64,000 nt of DNA from positions 248,001 through 312,000 of the forward strand of contig NZ_NPBF01000025.1 of assembly GCF_002272135.1 (NCBI RefSeq). The letters run 5' to 3'. Origin of the DNA: Virgibacillus sp. 7505. GTDB lineage: Bacteria > Bacillota > Bacilli > Bacillales > Amphibacillaceae. The notes under the pieces were generated by a model, which searched no databases, was not told the origin of the DNA, and saw only the letters and a program-made list of their open reading frames with translations. A program made the position numbers and the translations under genes. Positions 35,837 through 45,200 of the stretch are shown one piece after another (position 1 is the first letter of the stretch; each line of letters begins with the position of its first letter).

Positions 35837-37057
35837 TTAGTTCAGAGTTCCGATCAAAACAGTGGCAATGAGGATTGAACAAGTTGTAACTGTCGTAAAC
35901 CCACCCATAAGCATCGGCGTCACAATCTCGTTCATGATGGCCTCCCGTTCTTCTTCCGTGTCCCCGACTTCGCGGCTGATTTCCTCACAAAGGATGTAGT
36001 CCGCGGGGAATCCGAAAAGTGCTGTCAGTGCAACAGGCATGCCAAGATATTTACCTACTCCAAGCAGCTTGGAAGCTAATAATCCTCCAATCGTTACGCC
36101 AGCTGTACCGAGCACACAAATCAATAAGATTTCTGGAATATAGCTCGCCAATGCTGCTGGTGTCACATCATCCATGGAAGAAATAACGATAAAGATAACT
36201 GCAATCATAGCGATGCCGGTTGCATTTGCTTTTTCCATCGTTTTTGCGGGATAGAAGCCGATATAGGCACCGATAACCCCGATGATCAGACAGAAGATGG
36301 TGTAGTTGACGCCTGTGACAGCTTCAAGGATGACAGCGATGCCACTGCCTAAATATAGCTGCAGGATGAAAATAAGGGATGTTTGGTACTTTTCCGGCAA
36401 AAGTAATTTGCGTTCGTTCTGTGCTTTGACTACTTTATTCGGCCGTTCTTCTGTCACTTCGCCTTTTTCCAAAGCTGCTCCGCTGTGCAGGCGAGCCTGT
36501 ACTTGCTGTTTCACAATGATTGCATGTCTTTTTAAGAAGAAGGAAGCAAGCGGGATACCGAATAGCTTATGAATGCTCAATACCAGTGCTGGGATGATAA
36601 CAAGACTGGATAATCCTAATTCGGTCAGTTTTTCACTCGTAACAAGATATGCTACAATTCCGCCGACAACCGGACCTGCACCAGCTACTGCAGTTTCATA
36701 ATCAAAGAACAACGGAACAATCGCCAAGACAAGTGCTACCGCAGTAAGAGAGCCAATGAGTGCAATCAGGATAGGCTTCAGCTGTCCTTTGATTAAGGAG
36801 AAAGGAACAAGTGTACCAAGGTGCACAATGAATGGTGCAACAATCAGGGATCCGAATGCGGTAATAACGGATTCCGACATAAGTCCATTTGGAATAATTC
36901 CAGCCCACAAGAGACCAACATAGAGAAGCAAAGCTGATAGCAGCATCGGGATGCGTGCTTTTGTCCAGATGGAGATGAGTTCTCCTAAGCCTAATACAGC
37001 AATTAATAAAAGGGTGATCATGACAGGGTTGCTACTGATCTCACTCCACATGTACAT
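35837..37057 (-). CDS. multi-pass membrane protein, predicted permease partnering an M20 peptidase
   Basis: 406 residues with about ten hydrophobic segments and one central hydrophilic loop (residues about 190-225, KGEVTEERPNKVVKAQNERK). Conserved-looking features are GAGPVVGGIVAYLVTSEKL, GELISIW at the N-terminus and EIVTPMLMGGFTTVTTCS at the C-terminus. I do not recognise the family with certainty; a DUF3100-like or GltS-like transporter is possible. GGAGG precedes the start. It is the upstream gene of an operon with the M20 dipeptidase, so it probably imports that enzyme's substrate (inference). Confidence 0.65.
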   Translation of the reverse strand: MYMWSEISSNPVMITLLLIAVLGLGELISIWTKARIPMLLSALLLYVGLLWAGIIPNGLMSESVITAFGSLIVAPFIVHLGTLVPFSLIKGQLKPILIALIGSLTAVALVLAIVPLFFDYETAVAGAGPVVGGIVAYLVTSEKLTELGLSSLVIIPALVLSIHKLFGIPLASFFLKRHAIIVKQQVQARLHSGAALEKGEVTEERPNKVVKAQNERKLLLPEKYQTSLIFILQLYLGSGIAVILEAVTGVNYTIFCLIIGVIGAYIGFYPAKTMEKANATGIAMIAVIFIVISSMDDVTPAALASYIPEILLICVLGTAGVTIGGLLASKLLGVGKYLGMPVALTALFGFPADYILCEEISREVGDTEEEREAIMNEIVTPMLMGGFTTVTTCSILIATVLIGTLN

Positions 37058-37207
37058 CTGCCTCCAATTTTATGTAAGAATATTAATAAAAACTAAACTA
37101 AATTCAGAAAATTGTCAACATACTAATTAATTAAGCTGGAAATCTGCTAGGCTAAAAGTCTTATTTTCTGTATAATAAGCTCATTCAATGGAGAAACGAG
37201 GAGAAGG

Positions 37208-38393
37208 ATGGGTATAAAACATGCCTTTACACTGCCGTCTGTTCCTAAGGAAAACAAACAGAAGCTGAAGGAAACTGTCTTAGAGGAAAATTGGAAAAGG
37301 ACGAAACTGTTCGCCATCATCATCTTGATCTTTGAAGCTATTTTGCTTGTGCGGCAGCTTCCAGGTGGAATTGATTTATATGTAGGCTTGTATCTCGGAC
37401 TATTCAGTGCAGCTGCAATCTACTTGCTTTGTATATACATAATGGGGAAAAAGAAGATTTCAACTAGTTATAGAATGATCACGGCTCATTTCTTTGTATT
37501 TCTGTTCCTTGCTTGGGGGGCGATGGTGACACTGCTTGATCAGCTCCATTACGGTCATGTCATGGCATTTGTGGTCAATTATATGTGTGTATCGACGTTA
37601 TTTTTGGCAAACGGTAAGCATTATCTCTTGCTTGCTCTTCCGAACGTTATTTTTCTTTATGTTGGCTTACCTATTTACCAGCAGTCGGACAATATACTGT
37701 CTGGTCATTATACGAATCTTACTGTTTTCATCTTTTTTTGCTGGCTGGCGTCGCAGCTGCTGTATAAAGGGTTCGCTGCAAACTTTTACAATAAGCTTTT
37801 GCTGACTGAGATGAATGAGGAATTGGAAGCACAGATCGCCCAGAACGAAGCGATGAACGAGCAGCTGAAGCAACAAGCGATGCTGGATGAATTGACTGGT
37901 GTACCAAATAGACGGGGCTTCCAGGACTATATCAATACTGAGCTGGCGGATGAGCGAGAACGGCAGCTTGCTTTATTCCTGCTGGATGTGGATGCCTTTA
38001 AAAGCTATAACGATCATTATGGACATCTCCGGGGAGATGAGGTATTGCGTCTTGGCGCAAAGCGTCTATCAGACAACAAATATTCCGACAGCTGGCTGGG
38101 CCAGATATGGCGGCGAGGAATTCGTACTTGCTGTTTTCGATCAGCCGTCAGAGACATTGGACGAGCTGGCTGAAGCAATTCGGCAGGCGGTCCAGGAACT
38201 CCGTATTGACCATGCCTTTTCACCTGTAGCAGATAAGGTGACTGTAAGTATTGGTATATATAGTGCTGCTATTTCAAACGGTATTCAGCTATCCTATTTC
38301 ATCGGTCAAGCGGATGAAGCCCTTTACGAGGCGAAACGTTCCGGCAGGGATACTTTTATCAAAAGAGAAGAGCTAAGCGAATCACTCGCTTAG
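37208..38393 (+). pseudogene. membrane-bound diguanylate cyclase (GGDEF), interrupted by a frameshift
   Basis: The frame from ATG 37208 gives an N-terminal half with about six membrane segments, a short coiled coil (MNEELEAQIAQNEAMNEQLK) and the first part of a GGDEF domain (LDELTGVPNRRGF, LLDVDAFKSYNDHYGHLRGDE), but ends at 38173 in unrelated sequence. The remaining part (ARYGGEEFVLAVF, VTVSIGIYSA, ADEALYEAKRSGRDTF) continues in the next frame to 38393. Removing one G from the GGG run at 38098-38100 joins them as SWLARYGGEEF. The active-site GGEEF motif itself is intact after correction. The gene is either inactive in this strain or affected by a sequencing error. Confidence 0.85.
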
Positions 38394-38401
38394 CTCTTTT
38401 T
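38368..38401. terminator. bidirectional terminator embedded in the coding ends of two convergent genes
   Basis: A 13-bp stem AAGAGCTAAGCGA / TCGCTTAGCTCTT (38368-38380 with 38386-38398), 5-base loop, then T residues. The left arm encodes ELSE at the end of the GGDEF frame and the right arm encodes ELSE at the end of the LysR protein; both stop codons lie within it (minus TGA 38384-38382, plus TAG 38391-38393). Confidence 0.88.
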
Positions 38402-39332
38402 CCTTGTACATGATTTGGACGAATCGTCTCAATTCCTTTGTCAAACCGCTGATCGGCTCCTGGAATCGGCAATTTTCCCGATATTCTACTGCTACTGAAG
38501 CCGTATGATTCAGATCGTCTATTGGCAGAATGACAATATTGGGCATTCGCTGCTCGCTTATATGATACAAGATGGATCGCGGCAGTGCCGTAAATCCATG
38601 TCCGCTTTCTACAAAAGCAAGCATGTTCTGAACATCATCGACCATCTGATAGTCTTTTGCCTGCACTAATCCTAAAAGAGAACTGATTTTATCCAAATTA
38701 TTAGTCAATGCTGCGTGCTCGAAGACGATCAATTTCTTATCGAGCTTGTTTGAATTTGCGAGCTTCCCGTCTAAAATTGGTGCATCATCCTTATGACAAA
38801 CGAAGACTAATTCGTCTTGGAGTAGCGGCTCACAAAGGAACGGAGTCCTAGCTCTGTTTTCGTAATGGATGGAAAGCTGAATGCTGCCATATTCCAAAAG
38901 CTTCTTCAAGACATTCGTCGGTCTTGTAATGAATTTAAAAGGAATGTGCGGGAAGTGCTCCTGCATGTAGGGGATGATAATGTGGTTGAATACCGGTGCA
39001 AGCCATATATTGATTCCAATCCGCAATTCATCTTTGCCAGCTGTAATACTGCTCAGCAGCTGATAGCTGATCTTGTTATCACCAGTGAGCGCAAATGATG
39101 CATCCTGCAGTTCCTCAAGAAGCTCAATCGCATAGGGAAGGAAAAAATATCCTTCTTCTGTCAGTTCGATTCCGTCCCAGCTGCGTTTCAATAACACGAA
39201 ATCGAGTTCTTGCTCCAGTTTCCGTATTCTTGTACTTAAAGTAGGCTGTGTAATATGTAATGCTTTTGATGCTTTGGATATACTTTTATTGGAGACAACT
39301 GCAAGAAATGACTCCAATCCATCAATATTCAT
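38382..39332 (-). CDS. LysR family transcriptional regulator
   Basis: 316 residues; the N-terminal winged HTH reads FLAVVSNKSISKASKALHIT followed by QPTLSTRIRKLEQELD, then the LysR substrate-binding domain (IGINIWLAPVFNHIIIPYMQ). The inducer and targets are not known. It lies downstream of the convergent GGDEF gene and is divergent from the pseudouridine synthase gene. A dyad AGGAAT / ATTCCT at 39390-39410 in its promoter region could be its own operator (inference). Confidence 0.85.
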   Translation of the reverse strand: MNIDGLESFLAVVSNKSISKASKALHITQPTLSTRIRKLEQELDFVLLKRSWDGIELTEEGYFFLPYAIELLEELQDASFALTGDNKISYQLLSSITAGKDELRIGINIWLAPVFNHIIIPYMQEHFPHIPFKFITRPTNVLKKLLEYGSIQLSIHYENRARTPFLCEPLLQDELVFVCHKDDAPILDGKLANSNKLDKKLIVFEHAALTNNLDKISSLLGLVQAKDYQMVDDVQNMLAFVESGHGFTALPRSILYHISEQRMPNIVILPIDDLNHTASVAVEYRENCRFQEPISGLTKELRRFVQIMYKEKELSE

Positions 39333-39429
39333 GATCTCACTCCTGCTGTTCTATACTGTTCATCTTATATTTTTTTGGACAAAATGTATAGGAATCTGTA
39401 TAAAATTCCTTTATCTTCAAGAGCAGTGC

Positions 39430-39458
39430 TTGTATTTCCAATCCAGAACAATTAAGAT
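39430..39458 (+). promoter_or_regulatory. sigma-A promoter of the pseudouridine synthase gene
   Basis: -35 TTGTAT (39430-39435), 17-base spacer, -10 TAAGAT (39453-39458), 51 bases upstream of the ATG. Confidence 0.5.
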
Positions 39459-39509
39459 GAAGAGATGCACCAATGACGCCATAACGAATGGCATAGAAAG
39501 GATTTAATT

Positions 39510-40412
39510 ATGAAAAATAAACGTCCGCGCTCTCGTGGGTTCCAGCCAGCGAAGCCGAAAGTATATAACGTAACAGAAGAAGCAGAACTATTACCTTTCC
39601 TGTTAAAGGTTGTAGGCAAGAGCCGTAATTCAGTGAAATCTATCTTGGCCCGCGGCCAGGTTTCCATTGATGGTCGTGTTTCCACACAATTCAATGACAA
39701 ATTGCGACCGGGTCAGGAAGTGACGATCCGTACAGATACAGTAACAGAAGCAGCACCGCTTCAGGGCATAACAATCATGTATGAAGATGACACCCTCATT
39801 GTTATCGAGAAAGCTTCTGGACTGTTGTCAATCGCTTCCAATAATGAAAAAGAAAATACCGCTTACCGTCAGCTATCTGATTATGTCAAAGCGCAGCACA
39901 GTGATAATAAGATATTTGTCGTTCACCGTCTTGACCGCGATACATCCGGTGTGATGGTATTCGCTAGATCGGAGAAAATTAAAAAGATAATGCAGGAATC
40001 GTGGCAAACAACGAAGGAGCGGGCTTATGTTGCTCTTGTTGAAGGCGACGTCTCTAAGTCAGAAGGAACCATTACCTCCTGGCTGAAGGAAACAAGTACA
40101 CATAAAATGTATTCCAGTAAGTACGAGAACGACGGATTGAAGGCAGTGACACATTATCAGGTACTTCAAGGGAATAAGGATTTTACATTGATGGAAATCA
40201 GCCTGGAGACAGGACGGAAAAACCAGATTCGTGTCCATATGCAAGATATCGGACATCCGATTGCAGGGGACAAAAAGTATGGAGCGGAGGATCGGTCGAT
40301 CAAACGCCTCTGCCTGCATGCACGCAAGCTGAACTTTAAACACCCTGTCAATGGTATGCCGTTGAGGTTTGTATCGGATATTCCGAAGCTATTTACTTCT
40401 AAATCCAGATAA
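39510..40412 (+). CDS. RluA/RluD family pseudouridine synthase
   Basis: 300 residues. An N-terminal S4-type RNA-binding segment (KSRNSVKSILARGQVSIDGR) is followed by the catalytic domain with VHRLDRDTSGVMVFARS near residue 136, whose Asp is the catalytic residue, and ETGRKNQIRVHMQDIGHPIAGDKKYG near residue 235. It isomerises uridine in rRNA or tRNA; the exact site is not predictable from sequence alone. The start codon is ATG 39510, weakly preceded by AAAGGAT. Confidence 0.88.
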   Translation: MKNKRPRSRGFQPAKPKVYNVTEEAELLPFLLKVVGKSRNSVKSILARGQVSIDGRVSTQFNDKLRPGQEVTIRTDTVTEAAPLQGITIMYEDDTLIVIEKASGLLSIASNNEKENTAYRQLSDYVKAQHSDNKIFVVHRLDRDTSGVMVFARSEKIKKIMQESWQTTKERAYVALVEGDVSKSEGTITSWLKETSTHKMYSSKYENDGLKAVTHYQVLQGNKDFTLMEISLETGRKNQIRVHMQDIGHPIAGDKKYGAEDRSIKRLCLHARKLNFKHPVNGMPLRFVSDIPKLFTSKSR

Positions 40413-40416
40413 CCTG

Positions 40417-40447
40417 AAAAGCAGAGCAGATATGCTCTGCTTTTTTT
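40417..40447 (+). terminator. Rho-independent terminator
   Basis: A 12-bp stem AAAAGCAGAGCA / TGCTCTGCTTTT, 4-base loop GATA, then T residues. Confidence 0.92.
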
Positions 40448-40620
40448 ATAAAAGTTGTTTTCGCGTAGATTGTTGTTTTTTACCGAATTTAAGGGCTTGT
40501 GTTAAAATTAGAATAATGAAAATAATCCTGTTTAACTAACAGGGCTGGTTAGTGGGAGAATCCGGATTGCTTTTGTTCGGCAATTGGGACAGTTGACGGA
40601 ATAATCGAGGGGGAATCCTA

Positions 40621-41100
40621 ATGGAATACTTCAAATATCTAAGACAGTATGTGGGTCATAGACCAATTATTTTACCTGGATCAGTTGTTATCATTGTAAA
40701 TAAGCAAAATGAGATTTTATTGCAAGAGAGACACGATGGAAATTGGGGCTTACCGGGTGGTTTAATGGATTTAGGAGAAAGTTTTGAAGAGGTGGCAAAA
40801 AGGGAGGTATTTGAAGAAACAGGGTTAATAGTTGAAAATCTAAAGTTACTTAATGTACACTCTGGTTCAAATTCTTATTTAAAAGTACCTAATGGTGATG
40901 AATTATATTCTGCAACAGCCGTTTATTACACCAAAAATTTCAGTGGAGATATGAAGATTGATTATAATGAGTCGAAAGATATGAGGTATTTTGCAACGGA
41001 TAACTTGCCAAATGAACTAAATGGTAATGATAAAGACTATATAGAGGAATATGTAAAAAAAACCGCAGATCTTTCTCAACGGAGCACGATTTTGGACTAA
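40621..41100 (+). CDS. NUDIX hydrolase
   Basis: 159 residues; Nudix box GGLMDLGESFEEVAKREVFE followed by ETGL near residues 46-69, with VVIIVNKQNEILLQERHDGNWGLPGG before it, as in ADP-ribose or 8-oxo-dGTP type hydrolases. The gene is markedly A+T-rich in third positions compared with its neighbours (many TTA, AAA, GAT, AAT codons), which may reflect recent acquisition. RBS GAGGGGG precedes the ATG. Confidence 0.82.
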   Translation: MEYFKYLRQYVGHRPIILPGSVVIIVNKQNEILLQERHDGNWGLPGGLMDLGESFEEVAKREVFEETGLIVENLKLLNVHSGSNSYLKVPNGDELYSATAVYYTKNFSGDMKIDYNESKDMRYFATDNLPNELNGNDKDYIEEYVKKTADLSQRSTILD

Positions 41101-41143
41101 ATTGACAGGTGCTTTAGTTGAAGAAGCAAATCTTTAAATAACA

Positions 41144-41176
41144 AAAACTCGCAATTTTCAAATGCGAGTTTTCTTT
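41144..41176 (+). terminator. Rho-independent terminator
   Basis: A 10-bp stem AAAACTCGCA / TGCGAGTTTT with a 9-base loop, followed by CTTTTG. Confidence 0.8.
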
Positions 41177-41261
41177 TGTTTTAGCAATAGCAACAATATT
41201 TACGAAAACAGCCTTATAAAAAATATTTATACCTATTGCCAACAGTTTCCAAATGCAATAT

Positions 41262-41295
41262 TATATCCATAAGTGATATATCATATATGGATATA
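41262..41295. promoter_or_regulatory. nested palindromes, probable PadR operator
   Basis: Outer inverted repeat TATATCCATA / TATGGATATA (41262-41271 and 41286-41295) with an inner perfect palindrome TGATATATCA (41274-41283), immediately upstream of a padR-type gene. PadR regulators commonly repress their own promoters at such dyads. Confidence 0.6.
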
Positions 41296-41308
41296 AAGGA
41301 TGGGTGTT

Positions 41309-41644
41309 ATGGCTAAAGGAAATTCGCTGGAAGAACTGACAGATCCGGTTTTCTATATTCTAGTCGCATTAGTGGAGCCCAGGCATGGGTATGCCATTAT
41401 GCAGTACGTAGAAGAAGAAACAGATGGGACGTTTAAGATAGGGCCTGCAACATTGTATACCATCATAAAGAAATTGCTGGATGCCGGCTTGATTGAAGCT
41501 GAACCTGAAAGCGAGCCGAGGCGCAAAACCTATGTTACGACTGCTGCTGGTATTTCCAAGTTGGAAGAGGAAGTTGAAAGGCGGAGCAGGATGCTCGACC
41601 TGGCGACAATTGTACTGCAGACGAAGGGGAGGAAGGGACAATGA
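41309..41644 (+). CDS. PadR family transcriptional regulator
   Basis: 111 residues from the ATG at 41309, which has AAAGGA 8 bases upstream; an in-frame ATG at 41300 overlaps that site. The PadR winged helix is visible: DPVFYILVALVEPRHGYAIMQYVEEET and GPATLYTIIKKLLDAGLIE, then PRRKTYVTTAAG. It overlaps the next gene (ATGA) and probably controls it. Confidence 0.87.
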   Translation: MAKGNSLEELTDPVFYILVALVEPRHGYAIMQYVEEETDGTFKIGPATLYTIIKKLLDAGLIEAEPESEPRRKTYVTTAAGISKLEEEVERRSRMLDLATIVLQTKGRKGQ

Positions 41645-42171
41645 GACAACGAAAGTATATATCTTCAGGCGGACTGGCTTTTTCGGAAAAAGAGGATATG
41701 CAGAAGCTTGCCAAACAGGCAGCCAAAGGCTGGCATTTACAGGATTTTGCCTTCATGGGCTACCGACTTGTCCGCGGGGAACCGAAACAGGTACAATACA
41801 TGATCGATTACCGCACCCTGGATGAAGCAGAGGAACAAGAGTATCTGGATATGTTCAAGCACGCAGGCTGGACACTTGTGTGCAGTTCTTATGGAATGTA
41901 TATCTTTGTAGCTCCAAGAGATGCTGCACCAATTTACACGGATGTGGAAACGAAGCAGGATAAACTGAAGCGTGCTTCTTCATTTATTCCTAAGATGGCT
42001 TTGGTGACCACTATTCTGACTATTGCCAGCTTCATGATAAACCGTGTAATAGATAGCGGTGTAACAGCTATTATTTGTTTCTTACTGTTCATTATTTCTA
42101 TGTGCAGTATCGCAATGACAGTGTCCTTTTATATCCGAATGTTTAAGCTGGTGAGAAAGGGCGAGGATTGA
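41641..42171 (+). CDS. DUF2812 domain membrane protein
   Basis: 176 residues: a soluble DUF2812 domain (ISSGGLAFSEKEDMQKLAKQAAKGWHL segment near residues 6-32, then RGEPKQVQYMIDY) and two C-terminal membrane helices (MALVTTILTIASFMI and ICFLLFIISMCSIAMTVSFY). The ATG overlaps the padR stop, as usual for padR-DUF2812 pairs. The function of the family is unknown; it may be an antagonist or sensor for the regulator (inference). Confidence 0.82.
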   Translation: MRQRKYISSGGLAFSEKEDMQKLAKQAAKGWHLQDFAFMGYRLVRGEPKQVQYMIDYRTLDEAEEQEYLDMFKHAGWTLVCSSYGMYIFVAPRDAAPIYTDVETKQDKLKRASSFIPKMALVTTILTIASFMINRVIDSGVTAIICFLLFIISMCSIAMTVSFYIRMFKLVRKGED

Positions 42172-42214
42172 TGCATCATAGTCGTTTACGTACATCAGAG
42201 GTAAGAGGATAGCA

Positions 42215-42244
42215 GAAAAAGAAGGCTCCCATTGAGGAAGCCTT
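42215..42244 (-). terminator. terminator of the GH78 rhamnosidase gene
   Basis: Minus-strand hairpin with AAGGCT / AGCCTT arms extended by two G-C pairs across one mismatch, followed on the minus strand by CTTTTTCT. Confidence 0.7.
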
Positions 42245-42251
42245 AGGGTAG

Positions 42252-45200
42252 TTATGGCAAAATGGATTCGAATGTAAAGCTGCCTGACTCTGCATCGAAG
42301 GAAACCTCTCCATTTTTATGCTCCTTGAAGGTGACACCAGTTGCCTTATGGATCGGTTTTCCATTAACTCGAACCGACTTCGTATCTTTTGCCGGGATTG
42401 TGATTGTTGCTGTCGTATTCGACGGAATGACAGCATCGTAGCTGAAGGCTTGATTGTCTGCTTTCCAGCTGCTTTCGATACGGCCATACATGGAATCAAC
42501 ATGTCCCTTCGCCCATGTCATCACCTGATCCGGATCTGGTGTAGGCTCGAGCAGGAAGTGCTTGAAGCCTGGGTGATCAGGATCTCGTTTGATACCTAAT
42601 GATTCTTTGTACATCCACGCTCCAACGGCACCGAATGAATAGTGATTGAAGGAATTCATGCTGTTATTGCCGCCAAATCCGTCTTCTTCTGTATAAGAGT
42701 TAAGTCGTTCCCAAATTGTCGTTGCACCGTTTTTCACTGAATACAGCCAGGATGGATAGGATTCCTGCTGCAGCAAACGATAAGCGATATCATCGTGGCT
42801 ATAATCAGAAAGTGCTTGGCTGATCGCTGCTGTTCCAATGAAACCTGTCATGAGAGAGTACTCTTGACGCTCCTTACCTAAGTCATCCGTATTCTTTCTC
42901 TGGACTGTGGCTGCTAGATGATCAGCAGCAGCGTCTGCATTGGTCTCATTCAATACGTTGAGAGCCAAAGGTACAGCATAGGAAGCTTGACTATCCGAAA
43001 TGGAACCGTCAGATTTCAATGTCTTTTTCGTTTCCGGATCAATGAACTTGTCATTGAAGAATTGCTTCCGTTCTTCGTAGCGTTCCCAATAATGTGCAGC
43101 ATCGTCATCATTACCAAGAATCTCAGCTGTCTTCGCCATGATCTCCAAATCATACACATGATAAGCCGCCCAGAGGAAAACATTTTCTGTCTTACTGTTT
43201 TCAGGGCTGAGCCAGTCACCTAATGGACCTTCGTTTATCAATCCTGTCGTTGCATTCACTTTTGTACCCAGATAATCGACATATTGTTTCATGCTGTCGT
43301 AATGTTCCTGCAGAACAGTTTCATCTCCATATTGCTGGTAAGACTGCCACGGGACTGTTAGACCAGCGCTTCCCCACAGGATACCGCCAAAGCCAGGGCC
43401 GATTGGTGTTACGTCGGAATAACGCCCGTCAGCGCGCTGCAGATCACGGTTAGCCAGATTATGCCTGCGGAGGAATTGGTTCACGTTATCCATATAGGTG
43501 GCTGTTTCCGAGAAAACGGATATATCGCCATTCCAGCCCATGCGTTCATTCCGCGCGGGTGTGTCTGTCGGGATAGAGAGGAAGTTTCCTCGCATGCTCC
43601 AAGTTATGTTTTCCCATAGCTTATTCACAGTTGAATTGGATGTCTCATAGCTCGAATCAATATCATGAATGGAGCTGATCACCAACCCTTTCACATCCTT
43701 GAGAGCAGGTGGCTTATCTACACCAGTAATCTCGATATAGCGATAACCATGGAAAGTGAAACGAGGCTGGATCGTCTGGTTACCCTTTTTCGTTACATAC
43801 GTATCTTGAACCAAAGCTGCGCGCAGATTTTCCAGCATGAGCATACCGGTATTCTCACCAGATTCTTCGCTGTCCGGGTAAAGCATTTCGGCATAGCGCA
43901 AGGTAATCTTCTCATCAGCTTTCTGTTTCTTCAGATTGATTTGCGGAACACCGACCATATTTTGGCCCATATCATATACATATACGCCTGGTCGCACTTC
44001 TTCCATGCTTTTTGCTGTCAATGTATCGACAATCCGGGCGTTTTCTCCGACCTGTCCCGTAATCTGCATATCACTATAATCCAGATTCCCGGCGGTCGTC
44101 GTTTCATCTAACGGCACTTCTACAGCCTGTTTCCAATTCTTTGCCTTAAAGCCGGCTTTGCTCCAATTCTTCATTTCTTTATTTGCATCGTACACTTCCC
44201 CTTGGAAGAAGCTGCCGTAAACGAGCGGTCCGTCTGTCGTGTACTCCCAGTCAGGGTTCGTTGTGATGGTTTCTGTCGTGCCATCTTCATAGGTGACAAC
44301 GAGCTTTGCCAGAAGGGAATTGCGATCGCCGAAATAGTTCCAGTTTTCGGTCGTGAATGTGCTGGCACCACTCCACCATCCTTCTCCCAGCATGGCTCCG
44401 AAGGCATTTGCCTTACCAGACTTAAGCTGATCCGTCACATCATAGATTTGGTACATCTGTGTTTTGTTGTATTGTGTCAAACCCGGGTTGAAGTAATCTT
44501 CTCCGACACGTTCTCCGTTGAGATAGAGTTCATATATTCCTCGGGCTGTTGCATACAGTCTGGCATCTTTGATTTTCTTTTTATCTGTTTTGAACTCGGT
44601 TCTCAGCAGCGGCGTGGAATGACCACTCGGATCGGCAACAGCAAAGACGCCTTTGTTGCCCCCAGCAACGTTGTAAGCACCAGATGTAACAGTTACGCCT
44701 TTCGCTTTGGCAAAAATGCCTTTATAATTTTTTGCCTCTGTATTTTCTTCAAAAAGGGTGTTGGATGGCTTGCGGTAGTTCGTCACTTTCAGATTGCGGA
44801 AGCTTGCCTGCTGCTTCTTATCCACTGAAAACCCGATTTCGGACAGCATTGGGAAAGCGATATAATTACCGCCTGATCCGACGGGGTTCACATTGAACCC
44901 ATTCGCAGGAGTGATTCGATTCTCCCCATCTATGAATATATGGAAGACACCTGAATTTCCCCAGATTGATATGTCATGGGCCTTATGCTTATTTTTGTTA
45001 TCGATCAAGTCTCGGGAAATATCCAGTACTGTGATTGGACTGGCAGGATCATCTTCCGGTTCATAGCCCGCCCGATAGATTAGCAGCTTGGCATTCCCAG
45101 AATCTCTCTGTACATCCGAGACATCCAGCTCGAATTCCACATAGCTTTCATTCACATCATTCTCGAGATTGTACATGTTCTTATTCTTATCCATCAGTCT

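Noticed and set aside
40500-40620. Leader of the second NUDIX gene with a hairpin ACTAAC/GTTAGT, considered as a T-box or riboswitch.
   Set aside because: No T-box sequence, specifier loop or terminator is visible; the stem is short.
44202-44828. 208-codon plus-strand frame opposite the rhamnosidase gene.
   Set aside because: No start context and no domain; antisense of a clear GH78 gene.
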